From assembly GCF_949628215.1 (NCBI RefSeq), contig NC_134287.1, forward strand, positions 22,141,501 to 22,205,500: a stretch of DNA of 64,000 nt, in the 5' to 3' direction. Positions 34,519-47,751 of this stretch are shown here, one piece after another; positions within the stretch are counted from its first letter, which is position 1, and each line of letters opens with the position of its first letter. The translations under genes were made by a program, and so were the position numbers. The notes beneath the pieces were generated by a model, which saw nothing but the letters and a program-made list of their open reading frames with translations, ran no database searches and was not told the origin of the DNA. The DNA is from Phalacrocorax aristotelis (taxonomy: Eukaryota; Chordata; Aves; Suliformes; Phalacrocoracidae).

Positions 34519-37500
34519 GTAAGCTCCGCCCTATCGAAGAGAGAGGTTTCAAACGTGCTTTCCAGGACTAAATTTCATTTTGACCCTAAAGGAGTATTTT
34601 ATCTGATGAGTTATGACTTACAGGACAAGCTCTCTTCTCAGGACTGAACGTGTCGTTGATTCACTAGACAGGACTGGTAATACGGTGCTGCTTCTTTCTT
34701 CAACTTGATAAAACTAACTGATGTCAGATGCCTCCCAGGTTGCTTCTATCAAATGATATCTAAAAACCTTCTAAGAGCTAGATTTTCCCTGCTTACCTAC
34801 TCAAAGGTTTGAGGAGAAAGGTAGAAGGAGATACAAATGATGCAGAGAGTGCCATGAATCTGCCCGAGCTGGTGATGCTCAGAAATTAATTATTAGACCT
34901 GCTCTCTTCTTTAAAAAGCCTTTTTTTCTCACTAGCATGTTGTGAGGTTTACCTTGATAATAAAGCGTAATACTTTGAGAGTAACAGAGAAAAGAATGGT
35001 TTCCCCAACAGAAACAACACAGAATTTTTAGTTGGAACTGGCTCAAAAGTCAGTCAAACACTCTCCCGCTAAAAGCTGTTATTAGTAAAACAGCTTAATA
35101 ATCGCTGATGGCCGCAAACTTGTCTCCAACGAGAATAGTACGTGGGAAAACAAAAGCGTGCGATGGCCCCTTGCCCAGTGCTAACGCAAAGAGCAGATTG
35201 CCTCCTGCTCTGTTGCTGATGTTATTCCCCTCAGCCAACTTCAGCGTGTTCATGGAGGTTGAATATTTAAATAGTCCAAAATCGGGTTTATTTACCACAG
35301 CCTAAAGGCATTATTACAACAAATTAGTCTCGTGTGCTGATCCTGCGAAGACGGCTCTCAGCAGGACTGACATCTTGGGGACCACTGAGAAACCTCTGTG
35401 CAAAGTTTTATCAAACCGCAGGAATATTTGGCTTAATTTGATTATTTATTTTTTTTTTAAATGGCCTCCTATTCCACAACATCTGAAGCAGCAAAGGGAG
35501 GGAGCCGTAGCAAACAGGGTATCTTATCACAATAGGAACACCTCTTGCGCAGCCACCCGTTCAGCTCTTGCAACGAGTGGCCCCTTTTCGCTTTTGCCTT
35601 CTTGCCTTTTTTTTTTTGCCTGTAGCTGTGAGAGGAGAATATTTTTGAGAAAACTGGGAGAGACTAGGGAGAGAATGAAAGCGCAGTGCAAGAAAGCAAA
35701 GATAAGGAAAAGTGAAAGCAGAGGTGGAAAAGAGAAAAGATCAACAAGAGAACAAGAAATACAGCCGTATGCACCCGTAGGGAAAAGGTGTGAATAACGT
35801 GTGTGTGTATATATGTACATAGACTACAAATAAGAGGCAAAAAGTAACCAAAGCACATCATATTGCAGTCGAGGGGAAAAAAAATACGAAGACGAGTGAA
35901 ACGGATGTCTGGTGACATGAGGCAGTGGCGTCAGGAGAGTCCTGGAGTGGAAGAGGTTTGATTTGTCCAAATGGTTTTATACTAATACAGATTTTGCTAG
36001 CAGGCAAGGTGATCAGAACTTCTGTAGGCTTATACACAAAATACTTTGTTCTCTAAAAACACTTAAAATATTCTGTAATTCAGAAGAAACTTTAAGGCTG
36101 AAAGGCTGGGGCGATTCCCATGAAGACTCCAGCATGCCCTGCCCAGTTCGAGGTGTGTAGGCAAGGAGGCATGTGCAACAGGGCAGGATGAGGGTTAAGT
36201 AAAGGCTTCTTAAATTGAAAATGCTTTGAGGCTGATGTGATATTTCTCGATGAAAAGGGCTTTGCTGGTTTTGGCTTGGTATGACCCTGTTTTGTTGTGG
36301 CCACTGAAGGGACATTCTGTAGTAGGTGTCTTTACCCTGAGGCTGAGCACTGCAGACTCTGCAAGAAATGTTGGCCGCACAATTGAAGTGCCCCACTGTT
36401 CATGGCTTTTCTGCTGGCATATGAGGCTAAAGTTAGTCCAGAACCCAGCCAAAGAGCAGAGGAATGGGCTGAGAGACGTCAGCTAGAAGCAGGATGCGGT
36501 CACCTGAAGTCATCTTAGCGCGGCACGGTAAGGAGGCTTTGGGAAGATTGCCTCTTTTGACCCAAGCAGTTAGCCAGTGGGTGAGAACGCGTTTTATTTT
36601 AACACCATCCAGTGTGCTTCAGTGAACTGCCTCAAACTGAGCAGCAGCAGCAAAATGCTTCCATTTCCAAAGACTTCCAAGTCTGTTTTCATCTGTTGCT
36701 CTTTCGTGCCTACTTTCTAACTGTTGGGGGCAAAATGTAAGTGTCCCTCTTTGACCCTCTTGCCTTTGCACTTCTAGTTAGCCATGCTTGACTCTTCCCT
36801 CCTCCTGTTGGATACTGTCAGGGCATGCACATGCTCTGGGTTTGAAGAACGCATCTGTCTGCCTTCAGCACTTCAGTCTGCCTGTGTGGGGGCAGTAGAT
36901 CTTGTAGTTTCAGCTATTTCATGAATCAGCTGACAGTCATTTCTTATGAACTCTTTTCTTTTGGCCCTTACGCTTGAAGATCAAGAGGTGGTGATTGTTT
37001 CGGTTTATCTTACCTTTGGAACAAGTAGAAAGCCAGCCAGGGGACGTGACTTCTTCTCTCACTAGTTACCTTGGCAATAATTCTCAAGGGAGAGGTCAGA
37101 ATAATCCTAACAATAAAGAATAAAGAAAGTAATGACATTTATTAGGTGCTTTTTTAACGGCTTGGTCATAGACTGTAGTCTCAAATAGCACTGCATGTTT
37201 TCCTTCCAAGAAATGCACCAGTCATAGCATATTTTCCCATAACACGTCTGTGCTGTTTTTCTTTGAGCAGTTTGGCTGTTCCAGCATGGCCTTTGTGCTT
37301 AGGCTTGGAATTAACAAAGGGAAGTGTGCCGTGGCGTGTTAGCTGCCTGCAGTCGCCAAGGCTGAGCGGGTGCAGCTCTCAGCTAAGAGGTGACGGGTCT
37401 GGGGCGGGGGTTGTGTCTTACATCCTAATAGGAAAAAGGAAAACTCTGTAAAAGTATGCTTTTTGCTCTCGGTCAGTGGTCAAAAAAGCAAAAGACTTTT

Positions 37501-39797
37501 CTTTATCACGTATGAGCAGAGAAAGTTCATGTATGATGTGTCAATCTGACAAGGAAAATAGATACGTTACTTCTGCTCAGACATACCGTTATCTCTAAAG
37601 CGTTTTTCCAAACCAATTGTATATTAAGTGCAAGTACTTGTTCTGGAAAACATCTCTGCCTTGTTGAATACCAGCTGTTCACTCCTACTCTTTTTTTTTT
37701 TTTTTTGTCTTAACTGGATTCTAACCACAGTATAGCTTCATTTTGCCCTCTGAAAATTTGTTTTCATGGTGCTTTCTCGTAATGCTTTGTAAAAGAGGCT
37801 TGAAAGTCTAAATAAATTATGTTGTCTAATTCTCACGTCTTGTTTCAAAGACCTCTTGCCAATCTCTTCTTTTCAGAACCTGCATAATTTTCACTATTTA
37901 AATCAAGGCTTCAACTGTTTTTCTAAAGTAAAACTTGCTAGGCTCTAATTCCTAAAATGGTGTGGGTTGGTGTTGTTTTTTTGGTTGGTTCTGTTTTTTT
38001 TCCCTCAAGAAAGGGCTGTGGTGACTGTCAACTTGCTACATTATTTCTTGTCCTGTGTATGAAGGGGAAACTGCAAATCTCTTGTAATAAACTGGATGCT
38101 TCTCTTGATTAATGCATTGCTTGCCCAAGACTATTTGTACCAAAGGACTGCATATTTTTAAAAGGCAAAGAATACAGTGGTACGTGACCATTAAAGAACC
38201 ACTTATCCCTCTGCTGGAGAGCTTCAGAGGCTGAAGATTTTCCTAGGGAAGCCTCTGTACACACTTGCCCCGTTCGTTCTTGCTTCCCTAACTGGCTCCT
38301 GCTGAAAACAAGGTACGGGGCTAAATCTACCACTGGGCTATGTGGTATTGATGGGCCACACGTAATGGATGTGCCTACCTACATATGTATCAAATGATGT
38401 AATCAAACACACACTCAAAGTACTTTAAATATTTTGACAATTAAGACAGCTCCTATGGTGTCCTGTTACGATACGTGATATTATGTGATTGAGTTCAAAA
38501 TGCCTCTTCCCCCTAAATACATTTTTCTGTATTGCCGGAGAGTATTACTTACAAATCTATTTGTAAAAAAAAAATACCCTTTGTCTGGGTACTTCACAGT
38601 ACCATTTAACCTGCCTGGTATTTTGTCTGACCTTGTCTGGTAACATCATGGCCCTGATGATAGCGCAGGATTTCTTTGGATTCTATTAGAAAAAAGAAAG
38701 TTTAAACAAAGCTTTGCTGCTTCGTTATTCTTTTCCCTTGAACAGTGTGAACATATGCTTTATGGCTTGATATTTTCATTTATAACAATTACATGACTTA
38801 CAGCTCTTTGGGTCTTTCTTTCTCCAAGGAAACATTCAAGATGAAGGGATGACGCTCTCAGGATCTTTTATAAACAATGTGCCAGGCGTAGAGTTAATAA
38901 GAGTTCAGATCTGTTGCTTCACAGATAACCCTGAAAAACAAGGAACTGTCTGAAAAGGCAGAGAACTATTGCTGCAGATAGGCCTAGCTGAGCGACAAGC
39001 CCCTCCGTTTTCCACCCTTGGTGACTGGGCTGCCCCCCCCAGCCGGCACGGACAGCAACGCCGTTGTGCGCGTAGCAGCGTTGCTAATGGGATTATCTCT
39101 TAGCATTGCCCTGCTTCTTGCTGTAATTAATTTCCCTCGAATGATTAGCTTATTAGAAGTGAGAGGATGATAATATGGTAGTAGAAAACCACAATTTGCC
39201 AGTACTGTTTTGCAGACGTCATGGGAGCCAACAGGGCAAAACTGTTGTTTCCTGGCCCCGCGCACGGCTGCTCCCGGCCGCCTCTCGTCTTCCCCCAGCG
39301 TCTCGGTGGCGCTCCCACGAAGATGAATTGGACAATCCGTCTTCAAGGCAGGAGCTCCGATGATTGTAGAAAAACTATCATCGCTGATAGGACAGCCAAT
39401 CTATCACATCAAGCCACCTCCTTTACTCTTCATTTCATCCCTCTTTATTGCAGTACTTTCCTGCTCACCCTCTTGACTCTTCTCTCCCTCGCTCAAACTC
39501 TGCCGCTCTGTAGATTGCCTCAGAAATTGGGAAAATGGAAACACAACATCATTCAAAGCGCAAAAGCGCAACTCTCCCTGCGCAGGCAGGCATGCAGACG
39601 ACGTGCTGTAGCTTGCTTGCTTGGTGCCGATGGGCGGCGTGTCCCTCTGCCAGCCCCACCGCCCGTCAGAGCGCGCGAGCCCTTGGCTGCCCTGCTATCA
39701 AGGGCAGACCTTTGCTTCTGTTCCTTGCAGCACAGCCAGACACGTGAATGGCGTGAGGCTGCTGGATAGTCACCGTCTTGCTCCTTGACACATCCAG
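34519..39797. other. Unassigned non-coding DNA
   Basis: No named repeat is recognised in 5.3 kb. A 16-T run lies at 37691-37706. One weak splice-like segment at about 38246-38312 is open in one frame. Confidence 0.5.
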
Positions 39798-39966
39798 GAG
39801 AGCCCCAGAAACCCAGAGGACCATGTACACCGGTCTGCCGGAGGTGATACAGCAGTCTCTGCTTGTTAGCGCAGCTGGTTCTGTCATCCGCGAGGCCAAA
39901 GATAATTGGGAATTTGTATTCTGGTGCTTCCTGAGGAACCAAAGAAAGTCACCTTTTGCATTGAAG
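39798..39966 (+). CDS. Candidate coding exon, unidentified (low confidence)
   Basis: A good acceptor (CTTGCTCCTTGACACATCCAG) precedes 169 bases with one open frame of 56 codons, entered after one base and left at phase 0. The donor is GCATTGAAG|GTAACTC. The translation has an amphipathic look (GLPEVIQQSLLVSAAGSVIR, then DNWEFVFWCFLRNQRK). A possible internal ATG lies at 39822. The entry phase fits the exit phase of the candidate at 34417-34518. No family is recognised, and an open frame of this length is not rare by chance. Confidence 0.22.
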
Positions 39967-42900
39967 GTAACTCGTTATGACTAATGGAAGAATGGTGTAA
40001 AATGGGCTGTATAAAACAATGAACACCTGCAGCAAATTATGGCATCCTGATGGGCTTTTAGGAGCATCCCCTGCCCCATTTTGAGAAAACACGAATAGTA
40101 CCATGGCAATAAATAAATAATGCATTGACTTAATTCTGTAAAGAATTAATGTTTCCCTCTTTAGAGGGAATAGTCGCTCACACGATTCTTTTAATTTGCT
40201 AATCTTCAGAATAGAGGGAATCGCTGTCAGTTAAGACATTTCTGTGGGTATCTAGCTGAATCTCTTGGGTAGATTTTAAATGAGAAGGCTGACATGCAGT
40301 TGGAGACCTGGATGATGGTACATCAGCTGCCAGAAACACATAGCTGGCATAATGGGAATTATTCACAGCTGCTCTGATTTAAACTACTATGGCACTGCTT
40401 CATTGCTTTGCTCTGTAGTCCGCAGACCTTGGTTGTTTGCTGTGCCTAATAAAGGACACCAAATGCAGGGTTTAGTACAAATAGGTTCATGTAAATCACT
40501 TACGTGTTAATTTTTGCCCCGACCTGATAAGATGTGGTGTATGAAGTGCTTCTCTGGGCAAAGGGCGCTTTTGAATTTAGATCTAGTTCATATATAAGCA
40601 TTTTTCACTCTTAGATAACTTTATGGCTGGTGTGATTTTTTTTTTTTTCTTTGCGTATAATGTGAAAACGTTGGCTTCTCCATACCGGTTTTGCTTTCTA
40701 CCATCAATAATAGCCTTTGGCAGAGTTTTTGAAAACTGACAAATTGTTGGGAGTGAAACAGATTTGCCGATGAATGAAATATAGTTTTGGTCAAAACCTT
40801 CTTCGTGTAAAGCGGGAGCACCACTGCTTGTTTAATTTGCAAATTTTAGAACTCATCATGGAGAAATGAAATAGCTGACTGATGGCAAGCTGCTTCTTCA
40901 TTTGCTTTGTGTTATATAAATGGCACACGGATAATGAGCGACCGAAGCAGCCACCCAACTTCTGATTAATACATTTGATACAGTTGCTCAGAAGGGAAAA
41001 CATATTTTGAATAATTTGTTGTTGTTTGTAACGAGCACATGATATGACAGTAGCGATTACCTTAATGAATCAATTCAGTGCAACGCAATTTGGGTTGGAT
41101 GGAGCCGGTCGTGGCCAATTGTGCATCCGCCACCGGGAGAGTTAATTAGGAAAGCATACCAGATCTCAGCCAGCCTGGTGTTTGTGCCGTAGAGGTGGTT
41201 TGGGGGTGGAGAAGACGAGGAGGTGGTGGAAGTGGAGCGCACTTTGGTAACCTGCGTGTTTCTGAACACGGTAATTATCTCTGTTACTTAGGTTGGATCA
41301 AATCTGGGCCCTGACCCTCCGGAAAGAGCCGAGATGGATTTCTGAGGCACAGAAATTTGTCACCAGGTGCTTCTCTGTGAGTCTCTTCAGGAGGGAGTAA
41401 TATGGCTCCTGCAGCAGCGGCAAGGATGCTTGGCTGCTTGCTGCTGGCCCCTTGCACTGTTAGCTGTAACAAGTATTGTAATGGAAATACTCTCTACTGG
41501 CGTGTTTCTGCGTACTTTCTAATAGCGTATGAAAAGAACCACTAGTGCAAATGTCTCGTTTGTTCTGTGCTGGGGTCCGTCTAGTTTTAGCAGCGCACAA
41601 CACAGGCTGTGGGATTTCTCTGAGCTAATTCAGATCCAATAACCCAGGTTGAACTGGAACTTTTCTTGCAGAGAAACACTCAGTCTTGTGTTAAAGACCT
41701 CTGGCAATAAAGCGTCCATGAGAACCTTTGGTAATTCTCTTCAGCCGTTAATTATCCACACCATTACTTCAAGAGTTTCCTTTTCCTGCGTGATTGTGGC
41801 ACTTTTCCACTTGTAACCCCTGGAAATTGAGATATGCTCGTCTCTAGATTGAAGTGCTTGGTGTAGCGGATTTTCATTATCCTTTTAGGTTCTTAAACCA
41901 TGATCAAAGTTCCCCTTTCACCCCTCTTTGATAAACTAAGTAGTTTGACCTCTGCAGATTTTCCTCTGTGGTCCTACTTTCGAATCTCTTAATATGTTTT
42001 TGCAGCTTTTCCCTTAACTCTCTCCAGTTTTGAATCATGGAGCACTGCTCAGATAAATCTTTTAAATACATGTTTTTTAAGACTTGAGAACAGTCCGGAC
42101 CCTTCGCTGTTTTCAGTGATGGAAAGTGAAGAATCAGTCATTCAGTTTTTCTGTTCTGGACCTGTCATTCACTTGCTGAAGGACTTCCTCTTCACCAAAA
42201 CTCACGTCTTGCTTGTAGTTTCACCGAGAACAACCACTTCCTCGTACCTCAGGTACGTGTCATTCAACTTGCAATTAATTTAAGTTTGGATATTTAAAAA
42301 GTATGCGCGCCAGAACTCTGTTGTTCAGGTGAAATACTTTCGTCTCTTTCTCAGATGAAATTAGTGAGATGGTTTGACCTGAATTGGTGGATGGTTTTTC
42401 ACATATAAACTGCTCTAAATGCAGACTGAGTCGCTTCTGAAAAGGCTTATTCCAGCCTGAGCCGAAGGCCTCCGAAGCACATCCCAGCTGGTGGGAGCTT
42501 GGTGTAGAACTCGTGTCTCCTCTCAGGTTGCTCTGGAGCTTCACTGAATTTTTAACAGTTTGAGATGTATTTTAACAGCGCACCCAAGCAATTGCGCCTG
42601 CAGCTATTTCATGGTTACTGACGCGTCTGCGTGCGATCTGCTGCTGCTAATGGATGTCCGGCTGTGGCCTCTGGGGCTGTCAGAGCCCGGCGCAGATGTC
42701 CGGCAGCTGCCCGAGGGGTGCACTAATTCTGCATTGTCTTCCCCTTAGGCATTTTGCTGTCGTGATCCCAGTTATTCCCGTGAGGAGCTTTCTGTCCTGC
42801 GCAGAGCAGGAAGGCAACTGCTGTATGCCAAGTGCAATGCTTGCAGCAGGCTTTTTTATTCGCTTGGGAGGTGCAGGATGACCCCATTGGAGAAAGGATT

Positions 42901-45900
42901 TCAGTTGGATGCCTGTAGCTTGGCTCTACACTTCTTTATTCCTTGCTGGTGGTTGTGTGACTCCTTTTTGACCCTTTTTTCCTTCAGCAGATCACCAATG
43001 TCTCGGATCTAGTGCCCAGTCCCTCCTTTTTGCTTTTTTTCTTCCTTTTTTTTTTTGTTTTTGTTAAAAGAACCCTGAACGCACAGCGATGAGAGGCCGG
43101 ACTACTTTAATTAAGGCCATGTTTCGACAAGCTGCTTGGTCTGCTGTGCAAAAATTGAACATCTTATGTAAAATTTAATTTGAGACACTTGTCAAACTGT
43201 ACAGGAAAAAATACAAGTAATGGATCGCTTGCTAGCTCAGTAAAGTATAAGCACGTCTCTTGCTCCTGCTGTTGTGTAGAGGGGCATAATAGGCCGTGCT
43301 AACGCCTGATTTGACATGGAATACATCAGATATTTTGTGCATAAAATGGAGTAGTTTAACAACATAGTAGGATAGAAGAGGGTGAGGTTTAACAGTGAAA
43401 GGCAGTACTTAATTTGAGGGAACTGTAACCATTGCACAGTGCAAAAACCACTGCCAGAAAATGGGGTAACCGTTAAAATGCAAAACTAAGAAGGCACATC
43501 CAGGGAAAATCCCATTGCATGTGTTTCTTGTTCTTACAGTTATAAGGTATCAGCTAATGCCACTTTCAAAGAGGGGATACCGCTCTAGAAAAACCTTAGG
43601 TTTATCAGAAACTGTTTCTAGGCAGCTTTTCTGCGAATTTAAGCTTCAATGCACAGGTATGCTTGTGTTTGCTTGGCCTCAGTCGCCGAGCCTCTTCGCT
43701 GAAAACGTCAGTTGTGGCTGAATAACTGAGGGTAGACTGACGTAGTTACGTGTTTAAGAAGGGAATTTTGCTAAAGCACAAATATTTTAAGATGCATTTA
43801 TTGTAAGAAGCAAAAAGACCGTGGTTTTAGTGGCTGCGGTGGGGTGGATGAGGATCATTCCTGCTTCAATGCAGAACCTGTTTTTGTCAGGTTTGAATAA
43901 AAGTTACCGCGGTGGCACTCGGGTTCCGAGGTGCTACAGGAGCACGTACGAGGGCAGCTCACATCTCTCTGCTTGTTTTTCATTGAGCAACCTCTAGGAA
44001 GCACAGAAGGAGATTTACAAGAGTCAAACCAGATATACCGTAATGGAGCATTAAATTAGCTTTACTGTAATGACACTTTGCCGCGTTATTTACTCTTTGA
44101 CACTCCTACAAGACTGCTCTTCCTAACAAAAAAGAGAAATATGAATGCCTTAGAGCTAGTTCCTTCAAATCCTCTAAGCTTCTCATTAATGTTTTTGATC
44201 TTTTTTTCCCTCTGACATGAATTTATTTTTCAGAGGAATTCTGATTGCTGTTACACCCACATGGAAAGTTTATTTTCATTTTGTGACTCTGATTGCCAGC
44301 ATCCGAGAGTTTCCATTCTCACTGTTGAGAGCTGAAGACAGTATTATCCTTCATTAGTGTCACAGTCTTCCTAATTTAAGTCTTCGCCTTTCTATTGATC
44401 TTTGGGTTACATCTGATTTTCCTACTTCCAAAGTCATCTTTCTCGCCTTTCTTTCTTTCTAAGCGCGGCAGTTATTTTTCAGTGCCTTCGGATGACTATC
44501 GTATATATTGATAGTCTATACTTCTCCCATGGACAACATGTTTCTAAGCTGTTGTCAGTCATAACCCTTGTGATGTAATATGGTCCATTTGGTATAACTG
44601 GATAGATGTAGAGCCCGTATTTGTGAACAAACCACTTGGGTTCTGCAGAGCTTGACACTGGAACTGTAGGAATCTGTTGGAGTGATGCTCTCTGCATTGT
44701 GTGATATCAAAATGTCACGTCGTGCTGGTTTTTGCTATGTGGGTCTTGATCAATGCAGGCCTTAGAAAGGACGAGTGCCCGTATGAGAGTATTGCATTTT
44801 GGGGAGTGCAATGTTGGTTTTTGCCTGCCATGGGAAGTTGCTCCACAGTTTCTGTTCAAGTGATAAGTTAAATGTCTCCATGCTACATACCAAGCTTCTG
44901 ACTTCACAAAAGCTTGATGATCTTCTGAGAGGAGGAAGAGGGTGCAATCAAAAGGAGATCCTTGCCTGATAAATCTGTGTGACTTCTAGGAAGTGACAGA
45001 CATGGGTCAGTGGCTAGCAAATGCTTCACAGGATTTAAGATGCTCTCATGACAAAGCCGGACAGGCCATAAACATCTGTTGGCCGCAAACAGCTGGTCAG
45101 TGCTGGACCTTCCGACTCATCCCGTTCCGAAAGCATCACCTCCCGCAGTTATTCTAGTTTTAAAAGGGAATTAGGAACTACGGGTACGGTAATGAAGCCA
45201 TTTCTGCCACCTGAGAAAACCTGCACCACTTCAGTGTTTGCTTTTTCCGATAGTTCATTGTGATGTGATTGAACTCAAACCCGGTAATTTCATGATCCCT
45301 TTTCATGAGGTTCTTGTCTGTGTTAAGCTACAAATCTTAATTTTTGTATATTAAAATACATATGGGGAGACCAAAAAAAGCAATGTGAGTGTTGGCCAGT
45401 GCCTGGAGAGTTTTCATCAGTGTTTGCAGAGTCAAAGTCTGAATGAAACGGGAACTTTTAGGGCTTTTTCTCAGATAGAAGTAATTTCTCATGTGTATTG
45501 AAATCTGAGTGGGCATACGGTGCTTTTTACTTTTAATGCACTCTGTTTGCTTGAATTAATCACATAGTATTGCATAGGAGAGGCATATGGAAAAATTTCA
45601 AAACTACCTTTCAGAAACAATGGACATTTCAAGCAGATCTGATTTCCATTTCCATGCTTCTCCCTTCTTTTGTGGACATACATAGTTCCATTTCAAAATA
45701 ATGAATGGATGGCTTGGTGCGTATGAGAGGCTGAATCTCCAACTGCTGCTGACTTTGAGTTGGAGAATGGTAAAATCTAGGTCAATTATATTAACAAGTC
45801 TCTTTTTCCCCTCCCTCCCCCCTTCTCACGACTTTTGCACTCTTGATCTTCCCAACACGACTTAGTGGATCACAGAATGTTTGCACCAAGTTGTCTGCTC

Positions 45901-45950
45901 AGTGGATGGGGCTGGAAACGCTAAACCTGCTGAAAGAATCCTTTTCAAAG
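39967..45950. other. Unassigned non-coding DNA
   Basis: No gene or named mobile element is seen in 6 kb. A short segment at about 42219-42252 lies between a fair acceptor and a perfect donor (CTCAG|GTACGTG), but it is open in all three frames and too short to support. Poly-T tracts occur near 40631-40650 and 43045-43056. Confidence 0.5.
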
Positions 45951-46020
45951 AGAACGTGAGAAAACCAGCTTGAACGTGGGTGGTGAAACTGCGGATAAAA
46001 AGTGCAAAATTATAGATGAA
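45951..46020 (+). CDS. Candidate coding exon, unidentified (low confidence)
   Basis: The acceptor CTAAACCTGC...CCTTTTCAAAG includes a plausible branch site. It precedes 70 bases with exactly one open frame, 23 codons (EREKTSLNVGGETADKKC then KIIDE), left at phase 0. The donor GATGAA|GTAAGTA is strong. The charged composition is typical of real coding sequence. Its phase matches the next candidate at 47092, about 1.07 kb downstream. No family is recognised. Confidence 0.25.
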
Positions 46021-47091
46021 GTAAGTAAAACAGGTCCTCGGAAGTCATTGAAGCTGACTTAAGATGTGGGGAGTAATTTCACTATAATGTAAAAGAGGAG
46101 GGAGGCTTGGTTAATCTGGAAAACTTGGTACTTCCCTGGATTTGCTCGCTTCCTTCAGCATTCAGCAGAAGGCAGTAGGAAACACCATTAGCAGTGGAAG
46201 ATATCGGCGTCCAACCTAAATATCTGAATAAAGGAGACTGCAGCAAGCTCTAAGATAGGAGACGCTGGTTATTGTCCAACCCAGGCCTGCCATTGCCATG
46301 AAGTACTAGTTAAGCTTGTCTAGCAGGAACAAAGCCAGCCCTATCATGCGGTGGCACGTCCCAGCAGTGACGAGCATCTCGGGGCGGTGGGGACTCCCAT
46401 CTGCTGCGCCACCGTCGCTTTAATACCCCAGGAGCCAACAGCACTTGCACTTCAGTTCCTCCTTGCAAACTTCATGGCGTTAGGTTAGGCAGTGTGTGTG
46501 CAGCAGTCACTTAGACACACGTCTGAGTCTGGCAGGTTGGCTCCCGTGGCTGTGTCCTGGACAGCATTGTCTGTACAAGCCACCAGGGAAGATGGGATAA
46601 CGCTTGGGGCTGTATGTCATCAAGAATGTTTATGTTAGCTGGTTTTTTAAATAGCCTTACCCCTTTCAGATGTGTAGGAGAGCTGAACTAGGAGCAGTTT
46701 TGAGTTCCATCTTTAGTTAACGTTGAGGCAAAGACTGGCTATAAATGACTGCTTCGCAGAGCTTATCTATTAAGTGTTAGGAACGAAGACGAGGCTTCAG
46801 AGCCATTAGAAGTCCCTGGAGGAAGCTTGGCAAGAATGCTCAACTTCTGAATGCTAACACCTAAAGCATAAACAAGGCTGTGAGGAGGAAATAGGAAACA
46901 AAATGTTCTGAACTCCGTGCAGTCGCGACGTATTGCGGTTAGGCGTGGTACGAAGACTGACCCGGTAAGAACGCTGCCAGGCAGAATAGCAGAGCAAGAT
47001 AATTCTCCAAATAGTAAAGGATGAGAACTGGTCAAAGTTACTTATTTTGGATGTGTTTAAAATAAAGGACACGGTGTATTTTTGTTTTCAG

Positions 47092-47217
47092 ACACCTCAG
47101 CTGCATAAATTAGTGGAATACTTGTCCCAGTCTTTGCCCACTGTAGACATTTTCTGTAAAGAAAAAGCTTTTGTGTCACCAGAAGTGTCACTCAAGTGCA
47201 TTTTTAAAGTACTGTAA
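47092..47217 (+). CDS. Candidate terminal coding exon, unidentified (low confidence)
   Basis: A strong acceptor (GTGTATTTTTGTTTTCAG) opens a frame at phase 0: 41 codons and then TAA at 47215-47217. The translation includes TPQLHKLVEYLSQSLPTVD and FCKEKAFVSPEVSLKC. It joins in phase to the candidate at 45951-46020, so the pair could be the last two exons of a gene or isoform. A weak donor (AAA|GTACTG, 47209) would allow continuation instead. The sequence just after the stop is evenly composed and non-repetitive. I recognise no protein family. Confidence 0.25.
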   Translation, partial: TPQLHKLVEYLSQSLPTVDIFCKEKAFVSPEVSLKCIFKVL

Positions 47218-47660
47218 TTAATCATGGACAGATATAATTATAAGAGTGCTGAAGCAAGCCTGAATTATGTTCAAACACACAAAGTGCATCAAGGCAGTCG
47301 GGGAGGGCCGCAGATTCAATGACATTTTTCCGTTACCTTCCACATCCTCTTAACCCAACGCCCCCCTGAAGTTAAGAAGTTAATAAACAGACGTCAAGCA
47401 ATTTTATTACAAGAATTTTTGCTCCATGTTGACCATTTTGCAGCGGAAGAGTCGCTCTGTTTCACACGCTGGCGCTGAGTAGTGCTCACGTTTAAGGAGC
47501 GTGAGTTGCAGGTAAGCGAGCTGCCCCGGCAGGGCCGCCGTCGCCGCGCCCCGCTCCCTGTCGCTGCTGCCTGGTGCGCCCGCACACCCGAGCTTTGCAG
47601 CTGATAAAGCACGGCCTGCCTCACCTGGCTTGCTTGCTGGTGGGGTGACGGGGCGCCTGG

Positions 47661-47751
47661 GGGCGTGGGAGGCGTGGGGGTGTTGGGTTGATGGTTGGAC
47701 TTGGTGATCCTAGAGGTCTTTTCCAACCTTAACGTTTCTGTGGTTCTATGA
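47661..47751 (+). mobile_element. CR1 3'-tail fragment
   Basis: GGTGTTGGGTTGATGGTTGG, ACTTGGTGATCCTAGAGG, TCTTTTCCAACCTTAACG and a decayed TTCTGTGGTTCTATGAG form the 3' end of the same CR1 subfamily as copies A and B. It is truncated to about 90 bp and adjoins a CpG-rich patch (47520-47600). Confidence 0.88.

Noticed and set aside
46273..46302. GTCCAACCCAGGCCTGCCAT, like a reversed CR1 3' region
   Set aside because: Too short and decayed, and the terminal CR1 signature is absent at the expected position.
47444..47511. Exon-like segment with excellent acceptor (CCATTTTGCAG) and donor (TTGCAG|GTAAGCG)
   Set aside because: All three frames have stops. It could be a non-coding exon but mainly shows how often good splice pairs occur by chance here.
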